DNA from: Limisphaerales bacterium
GTDB taxonomy: Bacteria > Verrucomicrobiota > Verrucomicrobiia > Limisphaerales > UBA11358
DNA: 6,416 nucleotides
Assembly: GCA_027451565.1 (NCBI GenBank)
Contig: DAIDJC010000186.1
Span: forward strand, 1-6,416
Direction of reading: 5' to 3'
Both the position numbers and the translations under genes were made by a program. This document shows positions 1-5,670 of this stretch, piece by piece; the stretch's first letter is position 1; the number at the start of each line of letters is the position of its first letter. The notes under the pieces are model-generated. The model was not told the origin of the DNA and ran no database searches. It was given only the letters and a program-made list of their open reading frames with translations.

Positions 1-365
1 GCAATCGTGGGTGTCCCCCGCCGAATGCGGGCCTCGTCCATCACGTCGTCATGCACCAAAGTGGCCAGGTGAACCATTTCAATGATAACCGCGGATTTAA
101 CATGTGCCTCAGTCAATGGCCCAAAACAGCTCGCCGCCATGGCCACCAAGGTGGGGCGCAGATGCTTGCCGCCGCCATTCAGGGCATGCTGCGCATAGGG
201 AACTATCTCGGGATCAAAATCTTGCGCCTGACGAATCAATTGTTCCGTGACTGCATGAAGGAATGGCTCCACGGGGTTGGCCAGGAGTTTCCAAAATTGA
301 GCAGGATCGGTGCCGGGTGCGCCTTTAGTACCCGGAGCCACCACTTTTGATTCAGCAGCCAGCAT
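1..365 (-). CDS. IspB-like long-chain polyprenyl diphosphate synthase, N-terminal part (runs off the window)
   Basis: Trans-isoprenyl diphosphate synthase, which condenses isopentenyl diphosphate onto an allylic diphosphate to make the side chain of a respiratory quinone or a similar long prenyl chain. The 121 visible codons contain the substrate-binding motif GGGKHLRP (residues 64-71, family form GGKRxRP) and the first aspartate-rich motif DDVMD (106-110), followed by the usual E-x-R and RRG (115-117). The residues 4 and 5 places before DDVMD are Thr and Ala. Small residues there are typical of long-chain enzymes such as IspB rather than short-chain farnesyl synthases. The second aspartate motif lies outside the window. 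An in-frame TAG lies four codons upstream of the ATG at 363-365, so that ATG is the earliest ATG start; no well-spaced Shine-Dalgarno is seen. The N-terminus is about 20 residues longer than in E. coli IspB, so a downstream GTG start is possible. Chain length, and thus the exact gene name, cannot be settled from this fragment. Confidence 0.93.
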   Translation of the reverse strand, partial: MLAAESKVVAPGTKGAPGTDPAQFWKLLANPVEPFLHAVTEQLIRQAQDFDPEIVPYAQHALNGGGKHLRPTLVAMAASCFGPLTEAHVKSAVIIEMVHLATLVHDDVMDEARIRRGTPTI

Positions 366-374
366 TCTCCATGC

Positions 375-403
375 AATCTAAGGTTGACCCGCATTTGAGT
401 CAA
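375..403 (-). promoter_or_regulatory. Sigma70-like promoter for the polyprenyl synthase gene
   Basis: On the minus strand TTGACT (398-403, 5 of 6 to consensus) is followed after exactly 17 bases by TAGATT (375-380, 4 of 6). Only nine bases separate the -10 box from the ATG at 365, so a start point at normal distance would give a leader of just a few bases, close to a leaderless mRNA. The strong terminator of the upstream pnp gene makes a separate promoter for this gene expected. Found by eye; not tested against random matches. Confidence 0.4.
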
Positions 404-471
404 ACTTGTAGTTCATTCACATGATGAGCTTTTCTGAAAACGACCACTTTTTGCGGGGAAAGGTTTTACGC

Positions 472-489
472 TTGACCAGACATGGTCAA
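472..489. repeat. 18-base inverted repeat, possible operator
   Basis: TTGACCA and TGGTCAA form perfect 7-base arms around a GACA spacer. The site lies about 107 bases upstream of the polyprenyl synthase start codon and about 70 bases upstream of its candidate -35 box. No U-tract follows on either strand, so it is not an intrinsic terminator. A dyad of this size could bind a dimeric regulator, but no regulator is identified. Confidence 0.35.
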
Positions 490-633
490 ACGGGGGCAAA
501 ACAGGGTTTACCCGCCCGGAATAGGAACAAAAAGCCGTCTGATCTCGTTGCCAAGCTGTTGTTAACAGAATCCAACCCCAGATCCCCCTGCCAAAAAACC
601 ACAAATTGAAAAGCTTTTGCGGGTCACCCATTT

Positions 634-670
634 AAAAAAAGCGCGGGAGAGGTTTAATGCCTCTCCCGCG
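634..670 (-). terminator. Intrinsic terminator of pnp
   Basis: A perfect 11-base-pair GC-rich stem (642-652 with 660-670) closes a 7-base loop (653-659). On the minus strand it is followed one base later by seven T residues (plus-strand A run 634-640). It begins 32 bases after the pnp stop codon, so it ends the rpsO-pnp transcript before the polyprenyl synthase gene. Confidence 0.93.
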
Positions 671-702
671 TGAAATCCATCCCGGGTTAAATTGGGGCTG
701 TA

Positions 703-2844
703 TCAGGCTTCGGCAGGGACCGCCCCGGCGTTTTGCTCACGGTCACGCTCTTCCATGGCTGCTTTCCGGGAAAGACGCACACGGCCTTTTTCGTCTATGC
801 CAAGGCATTTGACGGAGATCTCATCCCCCACCTTGACCACGTCTTCCGTTTTTTTGACCCGGAAATTGGCCAATTCACTAATGTGAACCAATCCATCCTT
901 GCCAGGCAGGAATTCCACAAAGGCGCCGAACTCCTTGACGGTCACAACTTTCCCACGGTAAATCTTACCAATTTCCGCCTCGGCGCTCATGCCCACAATG
1001 GCGTCCTTGGCAATTTTCATGCCTTCGGCGGACACGGAGAAGATATTCACCGTTCCATCGTCCTGAATGTCAATTTCGCAACCCGATTCTTCGACGAGCT
1101 TCTTGATGTTCTTTCCGCCGGGTCCGATCAACGCCCCGATCTTTTCCGGGTTGATGCGAACGACCTCAATGCGCGGCGCAAACTGGCTCAACTCCTTGCG
1201 GGGTTGGGAGATTGTTTTGGCCATTTCAGCCAGAATGGAAAGTCGGGCAACCCTGGCTTTTTCCACAGCCTCGGCCATGATGTTATGCGGAAGGCCTTTC
1301 AACTTGAGGTCCAATTGGAACCCGGTGATGCCGCGCTCGGTGCCTGCGATTTTGCAATCCATGTCGCAATAGGCGTCCTCCCAGCCGATGATGTCCGTGA
1401 GCAACTGGTATTTCCCAATTGTTTTTTCCCCTTCGGTGCATATACCCACGCTGATACCCGCCACGGGCCGGATCATGGGCACACCGGCATCCATCAGTGC
1501 CAATGTTCCACCACAGACGGAAGCCATGGAGGTGGAACCGTTGGATTCCATGATCTCGCTGGTCACCCGGATGGTGTACGGATAATTTTCGGTGGGGATC
1601 ATGGGCTCCAGGCTGCGTTCAGCCAGGGCGCCGTGTCCAATTTCCCGGCGTCCAGGACCGCTGATGCGCCCGGTTTCTCCCACTGAAAAGTTGGGGAAGT
1701 TGTAATGCAGAATGAACTTCTTCTCGTTGGATCCGCCGGTATAAGAATCGAATTCCTGAACGTCATCCCCGGTGCCGAGTGTGGCCAGTGTGACCGCCTG
1801 GGTTTCGCCCCGGGCAAAAATGGCCGATCCATGGGACCTGGGAAGAACGCCAACTTCGCTGGAAATGGAGCGGACTTGATCAAACCCGCGTCCATCCAGG
1901 CGTTTGCCGCTGTTCAAAATCAGGCTGCGCACGGCTTCTTTCTGGATGTAATAAAAGGCGTCGTTCACGACAAAGGGGGTCACCTTTTCCGCGCCGAATT
2001 TTTCCACGAGCTTGGCCCCAACCTCATCCTTGATGGCGTTGCAGGCGCTTTCGCGGGCCAGTTTTCCAGGGGTCAATAAGGCCGGAATGAAACGATCACC
2101 AGCCAGTTTCTTGGCTTCGGACAGAATTTCATCGGGCACAATCTTGAGGGTGATTTCACGTTTTTTCTTTCCAGCCTTGGCCACCAGCTCATTCTGCGCC
2201 ACGATCAAAGGCTGTATGGCCTGATGGGCAAATTTCAAGGCTGCATTGAAGTCCGCCTCGGAGATTTCCCGGGCGCCGCCTTCAAACATCACCACGTCAT
2301 TCTGGTTCCCCACGTACACCAGGTCCAAATCGCTCTGAGCCTGTTCTTCATGGGTTGGGTTGGCCACAAACTGGCCCTGCACGCGTCCCACCCGCACGGC
2401 TCCCAATGGGCCTGCCCAGGGTATGTCGCTCACCATCAACGAAGCACTGGCGCCAATGATGCTCAGAATATCCGGGTCGTTCTGCCCATCCGCACTCAAC
2501 AGGACCGTTTGAACCTGCACTTCATTATACCAGCCTTTGGGAAACAAGGGACGAATGGGCCGGTCGGTCAACCGGCAGGTGAGGATTTCCTTTTCCGTGG
2601 GGCGCCCTTCCCGCTTGAAATAGCCGCCGGGGAATTTTCCAGCCGCTGCGGCTTTCTCACGGTAATCCACCGTCAACGGGAAGAAATCCTGGCCTTCCTT
2701 GGCCTTGGTGGCGGCCACGGCGGCCACCAGCACTATTGTGTCGCCCAACTGCACCGTTACGGCGCCATCGGCCTGCTTGGCCAGTTTGCCGGTTTCCAGA
2801 ATGATGTTTTTGCCCCCCATGGAGGCGATGATTTTCTCTGACAT
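703..2844 (-). CDS. pnp: Polynucleotide phosphorylase (PNPase)
   Basis: Phosphate-dependent 3'-to-5' exoribonuclease, a trimeric cytoplasmic enzyme that releases nucleoside diphosphates from RNA and often works in a degradosome. The 713 residues match the usual length (E. coli about 711). Order of domains: first RNase PH fold (about 10-145, with FPGGYFKREGRP at 71-82), all-alpha linker domain (about 235-310), second RNase PH fold (about 312-530), KH domain (about 556-615, GPGGK at 574-578) and S1 RNA-binding domain (about 624-693). The catalytic residues known from E. coli (D486, D492, K494) correspond to D490, D496 and K498, all present in GWEDAYCDMDCK. The ATG at 2842-2844 is the first possible ATG, since an in-frame TAA lies three codons upstream. 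No clear Shine-Dalgarno precedes it. It follows rpsO in the same direction, with 258 bases between that contain two hairpins, and ends at a strong terminator. The gene looks intact. Confidence 0.98.
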   Translation of the reverse strand: MSEKIIASMGGKNIILETGKLAKQADGAVTVQLGDTIVLVAAVAATKAKEGQDFFPLTVDYREKAAAAGKFPGGYFKREGRPTEKEILTCRLTDRPIRPLFPKGWYNEVQVQTVLLSADGQNDPDILSIIGASASLMVSDIPWAGPLGAVRVGRVQGQFVANPTHEEQAQSDLDLVYVGNQNDVVMFEGGAREISEADFNAALKFAHQAIQPLIVAQNELVAKAGKKKREITLKIVPDEILSEAKKLAGDRFIPALLTPGKLARESACNAIKDEVGAKLVEKFGAEKVTPFVVNDAFYYIQKEAVRSLILNSGKRLDGRGFDQVRSISSEVGVLPRSHGSAIFARGETQAVTLATLGTGDDVQEFDSYTGGSNEKKFILHYNFPNFSVGETGRISGPGRREIGHGALAERSLEPMIPTENYPYTIRVTSEIMESNGSTSMASVCGGTLALMDAGVPMIRPVAGISVGICTEGEKTIGKYQLLTDIIGWEDAYCDMDCKIAGTERGITGFQLDLKLKGLPHNIMAEAVEKARVARLSILAEMAKTISQPRKELSQFAPRIEVVRINPEKIGALIGPGGKNIKKLVEESGCEIDIQDDGTVNIFSVSAEGMKIAKDAIVGMSAEAEIGKIYRGKVVTVKEFGAFVEFLPGKDGLVHISELANFRVKKTEDVVKVGDEISVKCLGIDEKGRVRLSRKAAMEERDREQNAGAVPAEA

Positions 2845-2875
2845 GTTTATTTAAGCCCGCTGCCACCCGAGGAAC

Positions 2876-2912
2876 TTCAATCAATTCCGCGATCCTTGCG
2901 GACCTGATTGAA
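2876..2912 (-). promoter_or_regulatory. Stem-loop in the pnp 5' leader, candidate autoregulatory element
   Basis: Read on the minus strand, UUCAAUCA (2905-2912) pairs with UGAUUGAA (2876-2883), and CCGC (2898-2901) pairs with GCGG (2887-2890). The three bases between on each side add a G-U and a U-A pair with a single G-A mismatch. The result is an almost continuous 15-step stem with a 7-base loop, AAGGAUC. It ends 31 bases before the pnp start codon and no U-tract follows, so it is not a terminator. In E. coli the pnp leader forms a stem cut by RNase III, through which PNPase represses its own synthesis. The position fits a similar role here, which is inference. Confidence 0.5.
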
Positions 2913-3051
2913 ATTTCCCTGGAGGCAGCAGACGATTCTGAGCGGGATTGTTGGTTTGGCTGGATTCCCCCGCCCGCACACGGAAGGACCCCAGTTTTGA
3001 AGAACGCAGGAACCTATGGATACCCCATGATTCATTTCCCCGTCCCACGTT

Positions 3052-3101
3052 AAATAAAATCCATGCACCCGCCCCCGCAGGGAGCGCTGCACGGGGTGTG
3101 C
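3052..3101 (-). terminator. Hairpin directly after rpsO, probable (partial) terminator
   Basis: One base after the rpsO stop codon the minus strand can fold from 3101 to 3065: GCAC with GUGC (outer), CCCC with GGGG (middle), and GCAG with CUGC (inner), separated by a small internal loop and a 2-base bulge, with loop CGCUCC. After AUGGA comes UUUUAUUU (plus 3052-3059). The U-rich stretch is displaced from the stem and interrupted, so termination may be incomplete and leave read-through into pnp, as in the E. coli rpsO-pnp operon. An RNA-processing or mRNA-stabilising hairpin is the alternative. Confidence 0.45.
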
Positions 3102-3102
3102 T

Positions 3103-3360
3103 TTACTTGCGGAGTTTCAACTTCTTGGTCACTGCCTGATAACGACCCAAGTCCGTGTTGTGAAGATAATCCAACAGCCGACGCCGCTGGCTGACCATCA
3201 TCAGCAATCCCCTGCGGGAGCTGTGATCCTTGACATTTCCCTGCAAATGGCCGGTCAAATGGTTGATGCGCTCCGTGAGCAATGCGATCTGCACATCCGC
3301 CGATCCGGTATCTTTGGCGTGCACCTTAAATTGTTCGATCGTCTTAGACTTCGATTCCAT
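3103..3360 (-). CDS. rpsO: 30S ribosomal protein S15
   Basis: Primary-binding protein of the 30S subunit that contacts the central domain of 16S rRNA early in assembly. The 85 residues are near the family's usual 88-89, with a slightly shorter N-terminus. Hallmarks are DTGSADVQIALLT (17-29), HLTGHL (34-39), KDHSSRRGLL (44-53), which carries the rRNA-contacting His-Ser/Asp region, and SQRRRLLDYL (57-66). The protein is strongly basic, as expected. Translation starts at ATG 3358-3360 with no recognisable Shine-Dalgarno. A weak promoter candidate lies upstream on the minus strand: TTTACA (3400-3405), 17 bases, then TAACCT (3377-3382, only 3 of 6 to consensus). The gene lies between purD and pnp on the same strand, and rpsO-pnp is a widely conserved pair. 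Confidence 0.97.
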   Translation of the reverse strand: MESKSKTIEQFKVHAKDTGSADVQIALLTERINHLTGHLQGNVKDHSSRRGLLMMVSQRRRLLDYLHNTDLGRYQAVTKKLKLRK

Positions 3361-3379
3361 AGTTGTATAAAGGGTCAGG

Positions 3380-3595
3380 TTAATTGGTCATGGCCATCGT
3401 GTAAAGGGAATTTCGGCCAAAAATCAGGAGTTTGAACCGATCGGTATTGATGAGCTTAACGCCGGGGCTGTTTTGAAAATAATGCAACCATCTTGGAGCG
3501 AACATGTTTTGCTTTTGGCAAGGCAACTTGGAATAACTCCCCGCCAAAGGAGGAACATGTTTTCGATGACCTTTTTTAAACCAGTCCATCGCCAT
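3380..3595 (-). CDS. Possible small protein of unknown function between purD and rpsO (71 aa)
   Basis: An ATG three bases after the purD stop opens 71 codons that end in TAA 19 bases before the rpsO start, so the ORF fills the gap almost completely. The product is basic and mixed polar/hydrophobic, with no signal peptide, membrane helix or motif I recognise. Hand-counted third-position G+C is 38 of 71, and higher in the second half, which fits the neighbouring genes but is weak evidence. Against it: no ribosome binding site beyond possible translational coupling with purD, a second overlapping 60-codon ORF (3424-3606), and a possible rpsO promoter inside it. It could equally be an untranslated spacer. 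No function is proposed. Confidence 0.33.
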   Translation of the reverse strand: MAMDWFKKGHRKHVPPLAGSYSKLPCQKQNMFAPRWLHYFQNSPGVKLINTDRFKLLIFGRNSLYTMAMTN

Positions 3596-3598
3596 GCT

Positions 3599-4942
3599 TC
3601 ACTCACTTGGAACGATGGTTACGGCTTTCCCTGGTTGGGATTGCTTATCAAAAAGGATTGCTTTTCCGGCTATATCCCGCCGAAATTGAGCGCCTTGGAA
3701 TTGAATGGTTTCCACGGCATTGTAAGCGGAGGCCAAGGCGGATTTCAAATCCGTGCCGGACGCAGTGACACCCAGCACGCGCCCTCCATTGGTCAGCCAT
3801 TGGTTTCCTGCACGCACTGTTCCGGCATGAAAAACCTTGATCCCGGGCATGAGCGCGGCCTTTTCCAACCCGGTTATGATCTGTCCCTTTGTAATGGGAC
3901 CAGGATACCCGGCAGCGGCCATGACCACACAAACACTTGGCCTGGCATCCCATTTCAACTCCAGACCCGCCAAGGTTCCGTTCAAGCTGGCTTCAAGGAC
4001 TTCCACCAAATCGTTTTGTAAACGCGGAAGGTAAACCTGGGTTTCGGGATCCCCAAACCGCGCATTGAATTCCAATACCTTGGGGCCTTTTCGGGTCAAC
4101 ATCACGCCAGGATACAATATACCCCTGAAATCAATGCCTTCCGCCGCACAACCTTTCAAAAAAGGGTCAAGAATCATGCGGCCCACACGGGAAAGCTCCT
4201 CCTCATTTAAAAAAGGCGTGGGCGAATAGGTTCCCATTCCACCCGTGTTCAATCCCAAATCCCCGTCCAAGGCCCGCTTATGATCTTGGGCAGTGGGAAA
4301 CAGGCTCGCGGTTTTGCCATCACACAAGGCATGCAGCGATATTTCCATTCCTTCCAGAAGTTCTTGGATGACAATGCTGGCGCCAGCATCCCCAAAGTTG
4401 CGGGATACCAGTATTTCATCTATGGCCCGATCCGCTTCAGCCGTGGAATGACACAACAAAACGCCCTTGCCCAAGGCCAGTCCATCCGCTTTGACCGCAC
4501 ATTTGCCCCCCAAGCTGGCGGCAAATTTCCTTGCTTCCCTGGCATCGTTGAAAGTGCCGCCAGATGCCGTGGGAATGCCGTGCCGCTCCATGAATTTTTG
4601 CGAAAAGACCTTGGACGATTCGAATTGCGCGGCCATTTGATTGGGCCCCCATATCCGCAAGCCCTGATCCTGAAACAAGTCCACGATCCCCAGCGCCAGC
4701 GGGTTATCCGGCCCCACCACCACCAGGTCGCTTTTCATTTCCCGCGCCAGGTTCAAAAGCAGGGGCAAATCCTGCGCGCCAATGGACACACTCTCCACCC
4801 GCCTGCCATTGGAAGCCAAAACCTCCTCGGAAATGGCGCTGCTGCCGGGCGCACAAACGATCCGCGAGGCATGTCGGGACTGCGCCAGCTTCCAAACCAA
4901 GGCATGCTCCCGTCCGCCCGAACCTATCACTAGAATATTCAT
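3599..4942 (-). CDS. purD: Phosphoribosylamine-glycine ligase (GAR synthetase)
   Basis: Second step of de novo purine synthesis in the cytoplasm: ATP-dependent joining of glycine to 5-phosphoribosylamine to give glycinamide ribonucleotide. The 447 residues are a little above the common 420-430. The N-terminal domain opens with GSGGREHAL (7-15), followed by GPDNPLALG (77-85) for the family's GPExPL. The ATP-grasp core shows KADGLALGKGV (151-161), QDHKRALDGD (219-228) and NTGGMGTYSP (232-241). The PurD signature RFGDPETQ is intact at 295-302 and holds the metal-binding Glu/Asn region with EFN just before it. A C-terminal adenine-binding domain completes the protein. GGGGTGA (4947-4953, minus strand) lies four bases before the ATG and is the best Shine-Dalgarno in the window. 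The gene is not next to other pur genes. It is intact. Confidence 0.98.
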   Translation of the reverse strand: MNILVIGSGGREHALVWKLAQSRHASRIVCAPGSSAISEEVLASNGRRVESVSIGAQDLPLLLNLAREMKSDLVVVGPDNPLALGIVDLFQDQGLRIWGPNQMAAQFESSKVFSQKFMERHGIPTASGGTFNDAREARKFAASLGGKCAVKADGLALGKGVLLCHSTAEADRAIDEILVSRNFGDAGASIVIQELLEGMEISLHALCDGKTASLFPTAQDHKRALDGDLGLNTGGMGTYSPTPFLNEEELSRVGRMILDPFLKGCAAEGIDFRGILYPGVMLTRKGPKVLEFNARFGDPETQVYLPRLQNDLVEVLEASLNGTLAGLELKWDARPSVCVVMAAAGYPGPITKGQIITGLEKAALMPGIKVFHAGTVRAGNQWLTNGGRVLGVTASGTDLKSALASAYNAVETIQFQGAQFRRDIAGKAILFDKQSQPGKAVTIVPSE

Positions 4943-4946
4943 TTTG

Positions 4947-4953
4947 TCACCCC
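4947..4953 (-). promoter_or_regulatory. Shine-Dalgarno sequence of purD
   Basis: GGGGTGA on the minus strand can pair with the 16S rRNA 3' end (allowing one G-U pair) and lies four bases upstream of the ATG at 4940-4942. It supports that start. It is notable because the other genes here lack such a signal. Confidence 0.6.
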
Positions 4954-5249
4954 AGCTTAAACCAAGTCCGCCCGCAATAAATCCTTTTCAACGCCTTTCC
5001 ATCAAAATTCCAACGACCAACCCCAATCCACAACCAAAGGTTCACAAAACCTTTTGTATCCCGTTTTTGTTCCGCGGCAAAAAGTCGCCGAGACGTGACC
5101 CTGGAAGAATTCGCGGCGCATTTCGGTGGTTAAAATAGCTTGCCACCAAGAAAGGCAGCGGCATAATGGGCGCCCGGTGATTCAGCGCGTTGCGGAATGT
5201 CTGCCTGGCAGCTTCACGGCGGCTGTTGAAAAATACGGGATTTCAGGCC

Positions 5250-5267
5250 CATGAATCCGGTTTCATG
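5250..5267. repeat. 18-base dyad upstream of tRNA-Val
   Basis: CATGAA and TTCATG are perfect 6-base arms around TCCGGT, whose centre CCGG is itself symmetric. The site ends 25 bases before the tRNA gene, in the place expected for its promoter. It could be an operator or a chance dyad; no regulator is known. Confidence 0.3.
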
Positions 5268-5292
5268 AGTCCACCTTTGGAAATGGTTTAAT

Positions 5293-5367
5293 GCGCGGTT
5301 AGCTCAGTGGTAGAGCATTACCTTGACACGGTAGGGGTCACAGGTTCGAACCCTGTATCGCGCACCA
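5293..5367 (+). tRNA. tRNA-Val, anticodon GAC
   Basis: A complete 75-base cloverleaf with encoded CCA. The acceptor stem GCGCGGT/ATCGCGC has seven pairs including one G-U. The D stem is GCTC/GAGC, the anticodon stem TTACC/GGTAG with loop TTGACAC, and the anticodon GAC is at 5325-5327, reading GUC and GUU valine codons. The variable loop has five bases, the T arm is ACAGG-TTCGAAC-CCTGT, the discriminator is A5364 and CCA is 5365-5367. It stands alone, on the opposite strand to purD. No integrase gene and no second copy of its 3' end are seen, so nothing indicates use as an attachment site. Confidence 0.97.
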
Positions 5368-5457
5368 TCCAGACAACAATCAACTCCCCTTCCCCAGGCA
5401 ATCGCTCTCCCACTATTTAACAGCGGGTCATGCAGTTAAACCTGGCAATCAAATCTG

Positions 5458-5487
5458 TTCACCGCGGCTCCAGGTGCCGCAGGTGAA
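5458..5487 (-). terminator. Hairpin downstream of the truncated minus-strand gene, possible terminator
   Basis: TTCACC/GGTGAA (6 pairs) and GCGGC/GCCGC (5 pairs) form a stem broken by one bulged A (5481), with loop TCCAGGT. On the minus strand it lies 26 bases beyond the stop codon at 5514. The bases that follow (CAGATTTGATT) are only mildly U-rich, so it is a weak intrinsic terminator at best. It also lies 3' of tRNA-Val on the plus strand, where no U-tract follows. Confidence 0.4.
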
Positions 5488-5513
5488 ATGCACGATACCT
5501 GAGCAATGCCAGT

Positions 5514-5669
5514 TCAATTTGCCTGCAACCGCCTGATTTTAAGATCACGATAGCGTATCACCGTCGCATCGGAATCATTGAATGCGCCAAGTCCAACCAG
5601 AAATCGGTTGGTGACAAGGTAGTAGTTCCGAGCAGGCGTCGTATTCTCGAATAAAGTCTGGCCGTTCAC
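5514..5669 (-). pseudogene. C-terminal remnant of an unidentified protein, cut at the junction near 5670-5680
   Basis: The last 51 codons of a gene, ending in TGA at 5514-5516. The visible sequence includes VNGQTLF, then LVGLGAFNDSDATVIRYRDL and a basic tail. Alternating hydrophobic strands and a closing Y-R-D-L-K-I-R-R-L stretch resemble the last beta strands of concanavalin-like (LamG or DUF1080-type) domains found at the C-termini of many Verrucomicrobiota and Planctomycetota proteins, including some protein kinases. That assignment is from memory of such sequences and is uncertain. Upstream of the Val codon at 5667-5669 the frame stays open to an ATG at 5792, but that part is the antisense of the plus-strand membrane-protein fragment and is not native. 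The gene is therefore truncated here, by an assembly join or a real rearrangement. Confidence 0.5.
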
Positions 5670-5670
5670 C

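Larger units (their letters stand above)
366..702. other. Intergenic region between pnp and the polyprenyl synthase gene
   Basis: These 337 bases hold the pnp terminator (634-670), a promoter candidate (375-403) and an 18-base inverted repeat (472-489). Two short ORFs here (413-631 minus, 421-609 plus) encode no recognisable protein, have no ribosome binding site and are treated as chance. Nothing else is supported. Confidence 0.7.
4943..5292. other. Intergenic region between purD and tRNA-Val, two divergent 5' ends
   Basis: These 350 bases separate the starts of purD (minus) and tRNA-Val (plus), so promoters for both should lie here, but I see no -35/-10 pair good enough to call. A short stem AAAGGTT/AACCTTT (5036-5054, loop of five) has no following U-tract. 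An operator-like dyad lies at 5250-5267. No ORF here resembles a known protein. Confidence 0.6.

Noticed and set aside
413..631. 72-codon minus ORF just after the pnp terminator
   Set aside because: No ribosome binding site, no promoter, no recognisable motif, and its start falls right beside the terminator T-run.
733..1686. Long plus-strand ORF (317 codons) opposite pnp
   Set aside because: It lies wholly antisense to the intact, well-conserved pnp frame and its product has no recognisable family; a shadow frame.
3377..3405. Promoter TTTACA-17-TAACCT upstream of rpsO
   Set aside because: The -10 box matches only three of six consensus bases; mentioned with rpsO but not strong enough for its own entry.
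4280..4933. Plus-strand ORF of 217 codons opposite purD
   Set aside because: Antisense to the conserved purD frame, with low-complexity His/Gln/Pro composition and no known domain.
5036..5054. AAAGGTT/AACCTTT hairpin upstream of purD
   Set aside because: AT-rich 7-pair stem with no U-tract, and no riboswitch-like (for example purine) conserved core around it.
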